A DNA stretch of 37,491 nt from an uncultured Phocaeicola sp. (lineage in GTDB: Bacteria; Bacteroidota; Bacteroidia; Bacteroidales; Bacteroidaceae), in NCBI GenBank assembly GCA_958434805.1, contig CAUBDX010000030.1:1-37491 (forward strand), written 5' to 3'. This document shows positions 27,694 through 34,342 of this stretch, in pieces. Numbering within the stretch: position 1 is the first letter of the stretch; every line of letters starts with the position of its first letter. The translations under genes were made by a program, and so were the position numbers. Below the pieces are notes generated by a model. That model was not told the origin of the DNA and did no database searches. It saw nothing but the letters and a program-made list of their open reading frames with translations.

Positions 27694-28260
27694 ATGGATA
27701 AAGACTTTTTAAATCGTTTTGAGGAAAAGCTGGAACAAGAGCTGTTGCGTTTGTGTACCTCTTATGGCATGCTTGAAAAAGTGTTGCTTACCACCGATGA
27801 TATTAATGAAAAATGGCAGGAAATACGTCCTGAATACTTTGCCGATGCGGTAGGGCAGGTACAAGATTACCCTACGGTATCGGTAGCTTGGGCTGCCTAT
27901 TTGGGGATGGGCTTGGCTTGCGGATGGGATGCCGACTGGGAGGTGTATGCCAAAGCATCTTATCAGGCTTTTTATGGGGAACAGGGCTTCGATGATATGG
28001 ATGAACACATTGTGCAGAAGTTGCTGGGACTTGAGCTGGACGCTCCTGAAACGGTGGAACTGGAGGAGATGATTCGCCGCTGCGCACAGACCACTGTAAC
28101 TTTGATTCGCCGGGAACAGATCGAGCCGGGCAGTGTGATGGCTTTTCATGTCTTTGTGCGGGCCTGCGATGTGATGTTCCGTATCGGAGAAGCACTGGAA
28201 CTGAAGCGTCTGGGATATAAGTTTGAGAAAGTCGATTTGTCGGATCATCTGCTTAGTTAA
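27694..28260 (+). CDS. Unrecognised 188-residue acidic helical protein
   Basis: I do not recognise this family. It has no signal peptide or membrane segment. The sequence is acidic and predicted mainly helical, with a central WAAYLGMGLACGWDADWEVY segment and a helical C-terminus (VMFRIGEALELKRLGYKF). A clear promoter precedes it and it lies 22 bases before the SpoU methyltransferase gene, with which it is likely co-transcribed. Codon use looks like its neighbours, so it appears to be an ordinary resident gene. Confidence 0.8.
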   Translation: MDKDFLNRFEEKLEQELLRLCTSYGMLEKVLLTTDDINEKWQEIRPEYFADAVGQVQDYPTVSVAWAAYLGMGLACGWDADWEVYAKASYQAFYGEQGFDDMDEHIVQKLLGLELDAPETVELEEMIRRCAQTTVTLIRREQIEPGSVMAFHVFVRACDVMFRIGEALELKRLGYKFEKVDLSDHLLS

Positions 28261-28282
28261 GTAGGCAGAAAAGAAAACAGCT

Positions 28283-29095
28283 ATGCCGATTATTGAAATT
28301 ACATCCCTTCAGCACCCCGGAGTAGAGGTATTCAGTACCCTGACCGAAGCCCAGTTGCGGAATCGCGTGGATTTCCACCGGGGCATTTTTATAGCCGAGA
28401 GTCCGAAAGTGATTCGGGTAGCACTCAGTGCCGGTTACGAACCGCTTGCTTTGCTTTGTGAACGAAAACATATTGAGGGTGATGCTGCCGATATTATTCA
28501 GCGGGTAGGGGATATACCCGTTTATACTGGCGCACGCGACCTGCTTGCTCAGCTTACGGGCTATACGCTTACGCGAGGTGTACTTTGTGCGATGCGCCGT
28601 AAACAGCTGCTTGAGGTAGAAGAAGTATGCAGAGAGGCACGTAGGGTGGCAGTGATTCACGGAGTGACCGATACCACTAATATCGGTGCCATCTTTCGTT
28701 CGGCTGCAGCCTTGGGGATTGATGCCGTCTTGCTCAGCCCTGATTCATGCGATCCGCTCAACCGCCGTTCGGTGCGGGTATCCATGGGGTCTGTGTTCTT
28801 GGTGCCTTGGACATGGGCAGAAAAACCTTTTGCCCAACTCAAGACATTGGGATTCCGTACAGCTGCATTAGCCCTGACCGACCAGTCTGTGCCGCTGGAT
28901 GACCCTTCGCTGAAAGCCGAGCCTCGGCTGGCTTTTGTGCTGGGAACCGAAGGCGACGGCTTACCTTCCGATGCCATTGCCGAAGCTGATTATGTGGTGC
29001 GTATTCCCATGTACCACGGAGTGGATTCGCTTAATGTAGCTGCTGCTTCTGCCGTGGCATTTTGGGAATTGCGGAGTAAAGATTTTGGGAAATAA
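28283..29095 (+). CDS. SpoU/TrmH-family RNA methyltransferase
   Basis: A 270-residue SPOUT-class enzyme that 2'-O-methylates ribose in tRNA or rRNA. An N-terminal substrate-binding part (RNRVDFHRGIFIAESPKVI) is followed by the three SPOUT motifs: TDTTNIGAIFRSAAALG at about 131-147, FVLGTEGDGLP, and VRIPMYHGVDSLNVAAA at the C-terminal knot. Arg in IFRSA and Asn in DSLNVAAA are the usual active-site residues. The exact target cannot be set from sequence. It converges on the FKBP gene with only a 2-base gap. Confidence 0.92.
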   Translation: MPIIEITSLQHPGVEVFSTLTEAQLRNRVDFHRGIFIAESPKVIRVALSAGYEPLALLCERKHIEGDAADIIQRVGDIPVYTGARDLLAQLTGYTLTRGVLCAMRRKQLLEVEEVCREARRVAVIHGVTDTTNIGAIFRSAAALGIDAVLLSPDSCDPLNRRSVRVSMGSVFLVPWTWAEKPFAQLKTLGFRTAALALTDQSVPLDDPSLKAEPRLAFVLGTEGDGLPSDAIAEADYVVRIPMYHGVDSLNVAAASAVAFWELRSKDFGK

Positions 29096-29097
29096 AA

Positions 29098-29496
29098 TCA
29101 GGCGATGCCCAATAGCTCGATTTCAAAAATCAAGGTAGAACCTCCGGGGATACCGGGCTGTGAGAACTTGCCATATCCCATCTCCGCTGGAATATAAACC
29201 TCCCATTTATCTCCTACACACATTTGTTGCATGGCAATAATCCAACCTTCAATCAAGTCGCATAACCGGAAGGCAATCGGTGCACCTCCTTTGCTGCTGT
29301 CAAACTTTTTTCCGTTGATGGTGCGTCCTGTATAGTGGGCAGTCACGATGCTTCGCGGAGTAGGATGCTTCCCGTCGTTCTTGCCGTTGGTCAATACTTT
29401 GTAATAAATCCCTTTAGGCAGGGCTTTCACACCCTCCTCGGCAGCCTTTGCTGCCAGCCATTCTTTGTTGGCTTGCATGTATTCTTGTTTTCCCAT
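29098..29496 (-). CDS. FKBP-type peptidyl-prolyl isomerase
   Basis: A 132-residue single-domain isomerase with no signal peptide, so it is likely cytoplasmic. A short helical N-terminus (NKEWLAAKAAEEGV) precedes the FKBP domain: VTAHYTGRTINGKKFDSS, then LIEGWIIAMQQMCVGDKWEVYIPAEMGYG and the closing PGGSTLIFEIELLGI. Active-site aromatic and Asp positions (Y, F, D, W) are present. The -7 box at 29521-29528 (minus strand TACCTTTG) precedes it. It marks the end of the ordinary chromosomal segment. Confidence 0.93.
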   Translation of the reverse strand: MGKQEYMQANKEWLAAKAAEEGVKALPKGIYYKVLTNGKNDGKHPTPRSIVTAHYTGRTINGKKFDSSKGGAPIAFRLCDLIEGWIIAMQQMCVGDKWEVYIPAEMGYGKFSQPGIPGGSTLIFEIELLGIA

Positions 29497-29520
29497 ACGT
29501 GTAAGTTATTGTTGAGGCTG

Positions 29521-29528
29521 CAAAGGTA
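29521..29528 (-). promoter_or_regulatory. -7 box for the FKBP gene
   Basis: Minus strand TACCTTTG, 24 bases before the start. Confidence 0.55.
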
Positions 29529-29616
29529 CAAACAAATCGGTGGCTATCCTAATTTCGTGGAATTTTCGGTAGGGTGTCGCGTCAAACTATGCCATGATGC
29601 ATGAGTGCTCTCGTGG

Positions 29617-29716
29617 AAGTACCGCAGTACTCCCGCCAAAGTACTAGGGTACTCTGTCCGAAGTACTGGGGTACTCCCGCCAAAGTACTGGGGTACTCTG
29701 TCCGAAGTACTGGACT
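29617..29716. repeat. Tandem hairpin array, 22-bp period, upstream of cas6
   Basis: AGTAC begins at 29618, 29640, 29662, 29684 and 29706, exactly 22 bases apart. Each of the first four units is a 5-bp stem with 4-base loop (AGTAC-TGGG-GTACT or a loop variant CGCA, TAGG), followed by an 8-base linker that alternates between CCCGCCAA and CTGTCCGA. The fifth unit is cut short and runs into a T-rich stretch. A matching architecture with different sequence lies at 37024-37107. Confidence 0.85.
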
Positions 29717-29752
29717 CTTTTTTGCTTGCTTTGCCTTTTTTCTTTAAAAACC

Positions 29753-29783
29753 TTGTTCTTTTGAATAAAAAGGCATACCTTCA
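29753..29783 (+). promoter_or_regulatory. Probable cas6 promoter
   Basis: TTG (29753-29755), 20 bases, TACCTTCA (29776-29783). By itself it is a weak match, but 26 of 32 bases from 29753 are identical to the region upstream of the ORF at 37252. Confidence 0.5.
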
Positions 29784-29812
29784 CTCATTGAAGGCATTCT
29801 CTGCAAGCAGAA

Positions 29813-30832
29813 ATGCCGGATTTTGAATTTATTGTTGATGACTTATTTGCTACGCCTATGAATTTCTTATCCCGGCTGGAAGGCTTTTACTTTCATATAT
29901 TGGATATTCGTTTTTATCCCGAAGAAACCATACAGATGCCCTATTGGATAGGTGCTGTGCTAAGAAACCGCTTCCTATATGCTGCCCAGCAAATAGATAC
30001 CGGGCAAGGTCGGTCGTTGTACGAGCTTCTCGACTCGTTTCCTCTGAGTGAAGCACACCCTTCTTTCAAATCGCTCCACGGAGGTTTCCCAAAGGTTTTT
30101 TTGATGGATTGCAGCACATTGCCTCAATCCGGCGGGAAATGCTTTCTGAAGAAAGGACATATCTATTCGTTTTCCTTGATATTGATAGGAAACTGTGCCA
30201 CTTATTTCCCGTGGTTGATTCAAGCCTTGAAATACATGACCGATGAGGGATTCGACTATCCCATGACTCCACTTACACTGGTAGACGTGAGCGAACGGGG
30301 AGGCTCGTTGCTCTATAGTGGAAGGTCGGATGCTTTGTTTCCGTTGGAGCATCCGGTGGTTTGGCACGAAGCGGAAGCCCTGCCTGACATGCCTTGTTCT
30401 CTGACATTTCGCTTCAAAACCCCGGTGAGCTTAATCAGTCGGAATCGTAAGGCGAAAACAGATATCGGTTATCAGGGCAAGCTGAACGGTTTCCCTTCCT
30501 TCTATCAGTTCATGCGCTCGACCATGTATCGGTTGTGTACCTTAAATATGCTGTATGTCAATCCGGATGCCTGCTTCACATCGGAAGATATAGATGAGTT
30601 TGTGAAAGAGGCTGCCGATGCTTTGCTTTTGGAAGCCGACTTGCGGATGGAAAAACGTTATAGCACGCCGCGCGTGGGCGAGAAAAATGTGTACACCATG
30701 TGTGGCTATACGGGAAGCCTGACCTTCGGACAAGTGCGCAGCCGTTACCTCCCCTTGCTGGTACTTTGTTCGTTTCTCGGCATAGGGAACGACATCAATT
30801 TCGGCTTGGGGCAGTTTGAGGTGGATTACTGA
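29813..30832 (+). CDS. cas6: CRISPR endoribonuclease Cas6
   Basis: A 339-residue RAMP protein that I identify as Cas6, the enzyme that cuts precursor crRNA within repeats. The strongest evidence is the C-terminal Gly-rich loop GIGNDINFGLGQFEV (323-337), the typical Cas6 ending, preceded by TMCGYTGSLTFGQVRSRYLP and a LVLCSFLG helix. The middle contains RFKTPVSLISRN and FYQFMRSTMYRLCTL, usual for the large Cas6 of type III/I systems. The catalytic residues are not conserved in this family, so I cannot assign them. Repeats at 31693-36750 encode a hairpin plus ATTGAGAC, a fitting substrate. In several RT-Cas1 systems Cas6 is fused to the RT; here it is a separate gene 3.5 kb upstream. Confidence 0.8.
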   Translation: MPDFEFIVDDLFATPMNFLSRLEGFYFHILDIRFYPEETIQMPYWIGAVLRNRFLYAAQQIDTGQGRSLYELLDSFPLSEAHPSFKSLHGGFPKVFLMDCSTLPQSGGKCFLKKGHIYSFSLILIGNCATYFPWLIQALKYMTDEGFDYPMTPLTLVDVSERGGSLLYSGRSDALFPLEHPVVWHEAEALPDMPCSLTFRFKTPVSLISRNRKAKTDIGYQGKLNGFPSFYQFMRSTMYRLCTLNMLYVNPDACFTSEDIDEFVKEAADALLLEADLRMEKRYSTPRVGEKNVYTMCGYTGSLTFGQVRSRYLPLLVLCSFLGIGNDINFGLGQFEVDY

Positions 30833-30895
30833 TTCTTCGGATAAGTAAGCATGGATTGGGTGAAGGAAAAGTGGATCTTAATTTTACCGTGTTGC

Positions 30896-30926
30896 TTGCA
30901 TATCAGCCACGAACCGATTATATTTG
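30896..30926 (+). promoter_or_regulatory. Promoter of the NYN gene
   Basis: TTG (30896-30898), 20 bases, TATATTTG (30919-30926), exact at -7. It gives the NYN gene its own start separate from cas6. Confidence 0.6.
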
Positions 30927-31003
30927 TGCAAATGGTGAGTGTCCGGGAAGGATCCGGTATCCTCTCACCGATGAATAGAAACCTTTAAATAAAAAGACAC
31001 GCT

Positions 31004-31627
31004 ATGATGGACAATTATCAATCAATCGGATTATTTATAGATGGCGGTTATTATGCCAAGATAAACGAAGCGCTTGAAGATACGCTTTCGCTGAACATCC
31101 ATGTTACTTCTTTGCTGAAATTCATCCGCGAACGGGTCAGTGCAATCAGCAATACGCCGTTGACCGACTGTCAGATTACGGAAAGCCATTATTTCAGAGG
31201 CCGCTACCGTGTGAACGAGGCCAACAACAAGCATTTGCTCTTCAGCGAGCGTAAGTTTGAGGATTCGCTGATAGAAAATGATGTAATTTTTCATTATAAA
31301 CATTTGCGCGAACTGCAGAAAGACGGTGCGGTGACAGTGATAGAGAAAGGTATCGACGTATGGTTTGCGCTTGAAGCCTATGAGCAGTCAGTTATCCGTC
31401 GCTTCGACTATGTGGTTCTGATTACGGGTGATGCTGACCATGAAATGCTTATCCGTAAGTTGAAGGCACTGAAGATACACACCATCCTGCTCACATGGGA
31501 TGTGTCGGCCGACAACACGACTTCCACGTCTAAGCTTCTTAAAGAGGAGGCATGTACGCATTTGGAGTTGAGTAAGTTGGCTGAGGTGGACAAGGACTTG
31601 CTGAAGAAGCTCTGCAAATCGAAGTAA
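31004..31627 (+). CDS. NYN/LabA-like PIN-fold nuclease
   Basis: A 207-residue protein of the NYN family (PIN-like RNase fold). The metal-binding acids are visible: D13 in IGLFIDGGYY, D118 in EKGIDVWFALEAY, and D143/D145 in VVLITGDADHEM, the full set expected for an active site. A helical middle (40-105) and a Lys-rich C-terminus complete it. It lies 171 bases after cas6 with its own promoter and directly before array A. NYN proteins usually cut or process RNA; this one could be a crRNA-related or effector nuclease, or an unrelated resident gene. Context, not family, suggests the link. Confidence 0.85.
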   Translation: MMDNYQSIGLFIDGGYYAKINEALEDTLSLNIHVTSLLKFIRERVSAISNTPLTDCQITESHYFRGRYRVNEANNKHLLFSERKFEDSLIENDVIFHYKHLRELQKDGAVTVIEKGIDVWFALEAYEQSVIRRFDYVVLITGDADHEMLIRKLKALKIHTILLTWDVSADNTTSTSKLLKEEACTHLELSKLAEVDKDLLKKLCKSK

Positions 31628-31692
31628 AGGGCTTGCTGAATAAGAGGCGGCATCCATCTGGAGTGTTCTTTGATGTCATGATGACGGGAGGT

Positions 31693-31861
31693 GATTGCAT
31701 GGCTTACTGCGCGAGCGGTATTGAGATATTTACACATAATTGTATGTTTTAAGTTACGATTATATTGTTTACTGCGCGAGCGGTATTGAGACAGAGAGAA
31801 TAAAGTTTCGCTTTTTTCTACGTTCTGATTACATTATCTACTACGAGAGCGGTACTTCCCT
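31693..31861 (+). CRISPR. Mini CRISPR array A, 3 repeats and 2 spacers
   Basis: Repeats of 35 bp lie at 31693-31727, 31758-31792 and 31827-31861, with spacers of 30 and 34 bp. The first two carry TACTGCGCGAGCGGTA (hairpin with GCGA loop) and ATTGAGA plus C or T; the third keeps the hairpin side but loses the 3' end (GGTACTTCC), as terminal repeats do, so the array reads left to right. No leader copy precedes it: the NYN gene ends 65 bases upstream. It differs from arrays B and C in the loop base, so it has diverged from them. Confidence 0.88.
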
Positions 31862-31863
31862 TG

Positions 31864-31968
31864 AATTATACCCCGTATGGTATAATTGCGTTAATGAAAC
31901 AATAAATTATACCCATTCTGATATAATATCGGATATTTGTGCTAACTTTGTACCCGAAAAGGTATAAA
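31864..31968 (+). promoter_or_regulatory. hipB operator set and promoter
   Basis: Three inverted repeats share the layout ATTATACC - 6 bases - GGTATAAT. O1 is perfect with 9-bp arms (31864-31887), O2 has one mismatch (31906-31927), O3 is weaker (31947-31968, TACC/GGTA core). Their centres are 31875.5, 31916.5 and 31957.5, so both intervals are exactly 41 bp. A perfect -7 box TAACTTTG (31943-31950) overlaps O3. This is what an autorepressed toxin-antitoxin promoter bound by HipB dimers should look like. Confidence 0.75.
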
Positions 31969-31977
31969 GCAAGTGTT

Positions 31978-32184
31978 ATGAATAATCTTTCTACTACGGT
32001 CAAAATGTTGCGAAAGCAATATAATCTGACGCAAGAAGAACTTTCGTTGAAATCGGGAGTAGGATTGCGCTTTGTGCGAGACCTTGAACAAGGAAAGGAA
32101 ACGTTGCGCCTTGATAAGGTGAACCAGCTCCTTGACTTTTTCAATTATGAAATGGTTGCCACTCAAAAGAATAAGAATCAATGA
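31978..32184 (+). CDS. hipB: HipB-like HTH antitoxin/repressor
   Basis: A 68-residue Cro/C1-type helix-turn-helix protein. I start at the ATG 31978 (MNNLSTTVKMLRKQYNLTQE); an earlier in-frame ATG would overlap the operator O3. The HTH spans about residues 9-62: LRKQYNLTQEELSLKSGVGL and RFVRDLEQGKETLRLDKV, as in HipB. Three spaced operators upstream indicate that it represses its own operon. Its stop overlaps the hipS start in ATGA, so translation is coupled. Confidence 0.88.
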   Translation: MNNLSTTVKMLRKQYNLTQEELSLKSGVGLRFVRDLEQGKETLRLDKVNQLLDFFNYEMVATQKNKNQ

Positions 32185-32519
32185 GACAAGCCCATATATT
32201 TTACAAAGACCAATTGGCAGGTATTTTGACAGAAAACGACTCCGGATATGAATTTCGATATTTGCCGGAATATATCTCTCTTGAAACGGCAAAGGCGGTT
32301 AGCTTGACATTGCCTTTATAGGAGGAGGCATATACAAGTCCTGTGCTGTTTCCGTTTTTCGATGGTTTGATTCCCGAAGGATGGCTGTTGGATGTTGCAT
32401 TGCGGAATACAGACATTAGCATTCTTGACTGGATGTCGTTGTTGCTGACATGCTGCAAGGATTGTATCGGAGCAGTAAGTGTTATTCCTTTGGAAGAAAA
32501 GGAGGGAGGTCATGTGTAA
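32181..32519 (+). pseudogene. hipS: hipS with in-frame TAG (HipA N-subdomain 1, antitoxin-like)
   Basis: Reading in one frame gives 112 codons, matching the ~105-residue HipS of HipBST systems: MRQAHIFYKDQLAGILTEND, LPEYISLETAKAVSLTLPL, then TAG (32320-32322 region), then EEAYTSPVLFPFFDGLIPEG and WLLDVALR, ending in EKEGGHV. The LPL-x-EEAY step is normally continuous (often Gln), so a single CAG to TAG change explains the stop. Start overlaps hipB (ATGA) and the end overlaps hipT by 8 bases, so the frame was meant to be one gene. Loss of the part after the stop removes most of the antitoxin. A sequencing error or amber readthrough are the alternatives. Confidence 0.8.
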
Positions 32520-33453
32520 TTGTTTATATTGTTATCGTCCGCTCTTAAAGGGGGAAAAGGATATGCACACGGCTTGCATAAGGAAGTTCTTCGGAACAGC
32601 AACATTACCTGCTCTTGATTATACGACAAAGCAACTTGATCAGCTTGCTCTGCAAATCATTCAAGACCAAACCTCTTTGACCGGTGTCCAGCCGAAACTA
32701 TCTTTGCATTTGAATGAGCATGAGGGCTGCAAACGATTGACTATTGTCGGACTATGGGGCGGTTATATCTGTAAGCCACAGACCTCGCATTATGAAATGA
32801 CGCCTGAGGTAGAAGATTTAACCATGCACCTTGCCGAGGTGGCACGTATTGAGGTGGTTCCTCATACGCTGATGCGGATGGCAGATGATACGCTATGCTA
32901 TCTTACCCGTCGGATTGACAGGAGTTCTACCGGAGAGAAGATTGCGATGGAAGATATGTGTCAATTGACCGAAAGGCAAACAGAGCATAAATACAAGAGT
33001 AGTTATGAACGTATCGGCAAGGCTGTTTTGAAATACTCGTCTTTACCTAAAATGGATGTCACCAATTTCTTCGAGTTGGTGCTTTTCTCTTGGTTGACGG
33101 GGAATAACGACATGCACTTGAAAAACGTCTCTTTGTATGAGGTGGCGGATATGATGCGTTTGACCCCTGCTTACGATTTGCTGAATGCAGCTATCATCAA
33201 TCCAAAGGATGACGAAGAGCTGGCATTGACCTTGAATGGTCGGAAGAAAAAACTTCAAAGGGAGGATTTTATCAAATCAGCAGCTACGTTGGGCATAGAG
33301 AGTGTGATTGTAGAACGACTTATAAAGAAGTATATTAAGCTATTGCCTAAGTTTGAAGCAGTCATTCAAAATTCTTTCCTGACCGCTGAATTAAAAGAAA
33401 AGTATTCTGAATTATTGAATGAACGGCTTGAGAGGCTTTCACAAAGTATGTAA
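32512..33453 (+). CDS. hipT: HipT/HipA-type serine kinase toxin
   Basis: A 313-residue kinase of the HipA family lacking subdomain 1, as in three-part HipBST systems. I start at 32512 (MCNCLYCYRPLL), overlapping hipS, rather than at 32479. An N-terminal CxxC-like segment (CNCLYC) is followed by the Ser/Thr-containing loop TSLTGVQPKLSLHL, where family members autophosphorylate. Catalytic loop TGNNDMHLKNVSL and metal motif LTPAYDLLNA are intact, so the kinase looks active. Known members phosphorylate aminoacyl-tRNA synthetases and stop translation. With hipS broken, its toxicity must be controlled some other way or already lost. Confidence 0.9.
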   Translation: MCNCLYCYRPLLKGEKDMHTACIRKFFGTATLPALDYTTKQLDQLALQIIQDQTSLTGVQPKLSLHLNEHEGCKRLTIVGLWGGYICKPQTSHYEMTPEVEDLTMHLAEVARIEVVPHTLMRMADDTLCYLTRRIDRSSTGEKIAMEDMCQLTERQTEHKYKSSYERIGKAVLKYSSLPKMDVTNFFELVLFSWLTGNNDMHLKNVSLYEVADMMRLTPAYDLLNAAIINPKDDEELALTLNGRKKKLQREDFIKSAATLGIESVIVERLIKKYIKLLPKFEAVIQNSFLTAELKEKYSELLNERLERLSQSM

Positions 33454-33585
33454 AAACAACAAAATATACAATGTTATGGATATTCCTTGTAGTTTTTATG
33501 CTGTGTTGAGGCTTTTCTGTGTCTTCGTTATTTAGCTATTCGCTAAACATATCCATGTTTGACTAATTTTTTTTTGTGTTATTTG

Positions 33586-34032
33586 GGGAAATGATACAAA
33601 TCATTTGCGAAGATTTCTGGAAACCTTATTTTGTTGATTGTGAATGGTATATGTGAAATAGGGCTGTTCTTTGGGATAAATAAATCTTCGCAAGCTTGTA
33701 TATGTCCTTTTTTCGGTAAAACATTTGCGAAGATTTTGTATTGGGCGTTTTGTAAGATGCTCATACCTAGCTTGTTGAAAAGGCTTAAAAGCATAATTTT
33801 TCGCAAATCTCCTAAAGCAGAGCAAATGAAAATCATTTGCGAAGTTTTTATTGTTCGCATAAGTCTGTAAAATAAGGCATTAGTGAAATAATTAACCTGA
33901 ATTAACAACGGGCGTATCTATATTTTGGTTACATTTGCGAAGATTTATGAAGAAAGATGTAATCGGCTGTGGCTTAGTTCTGTAAAAAGGGGCTTAAAAG
34001 GAAACGATTTTTAAAGTGTTGGTAATCTGAAT
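33586..34032 (+). repeat. Leader copy 1, before array B
   Basis: A 447-base region repeated at 36132-36577. The copies match along their whole length with scattered changes in the left two thirds, and are identical over 125 bases from 33916 to 34040, which includes the first 8 bases of repeat 1. It holds six copies of a motif near ATTTGCGAAGATTT, at 33603, 33723, 33835 and 33933 forward and about 33682 and 33796 inverted. It also contains TGGTTACATT (33926-33935), the start of the CRISPR repeat, about 100 bases before the real first repeat. Position and orientation fit a CRISPR leader. It lacks a conserved ORF. Confidence 0.85.
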
Positions 34033-34274
34033 GGTTACATTGTCTACTGCAAGAGCGGTATTGAGACTTTCATAATTCTTAATATTAAAAATTTGTAATT
34101 GGTTACATTGTCTACTGCGAGAGCGGTATTGAGACCTTTTTTCTTTTTCCTGTACTCATATTCTTTAGGTTACATTGTCTACTGCGAGAGCGGTATTGAG
34201 ACAAACTTTTCCATTGTGACAATATTTAAGTTAAACAAAGATTACATTGTCTACCGCAAGATCGGATTTGAGCA
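34033..34274 (+). CRISPR. Mini CRISPR array B, 4 repeats and 3 spacers
   Basis: 35-bp repeats at 34033-34067, 34101-34135, 34168-34202 and 34240-34274; spacers of 33, 32 and 37 bp. Internal repeats begin GGTTACATTGTC, carry TACTGCGAGAGCGGTA (6-bp stem with one U-G pair and a GAGA loop; AAGA in the first) and end ATTGAGAC. The last repeat is degenerate (TACCGCAAGATCGGAT), marking the trailing end. The spacers are very AT-rich: by hand count about 9, 25 and 22 percent G+C. It lies between leader copy 1 and the RT gene, in the same direction. Confidence 0.92.
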
Positions 34275-34342
34275 GTCAAGTAACTTAAAAGATTTTTAAA
34301 GACCGTTTAAATGCAAAAAGCATAACTTTAAAACACTATACT

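Noticed and set aside
29617..29716. The GTACT-rich repeats as another CRISPR array
   Set aside because: The 8-base linkers are not unique and alternate between two sequences. The 22-base period is too short for a CRISPR array.
31628..31692. Leader remnant before array A
   Set aside because: AAAGGGCTT resembles a piece of the leader, but spacing and the rest do not align, so I do not claim it.
32479..32511. Earlier start for hipT
   Set aside because: It would overlap hipS by 41 bases and adds residues unlike HipA/HipT N-termini. The ATG at 32512 with GGAGG just before it is better.
33475..33556. ATGGATAT/ATATCCAT inverted repeat after hipT as a terminator
   Set aside because: The arms are only 8 bp with a loop of more than 60 bases. 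The T run that follows is suggestive, but the hairpin is unlikely to be a real terminator.
33579..33908. Overlapping ORFs of 79-110 codons on both strands inside leader copy 1
   Set aside because: The equivalent frames in leader copy 2 are broken by stops and a one-base indel, and substitutions do not spare codon positions. I treat the region as non-coding.
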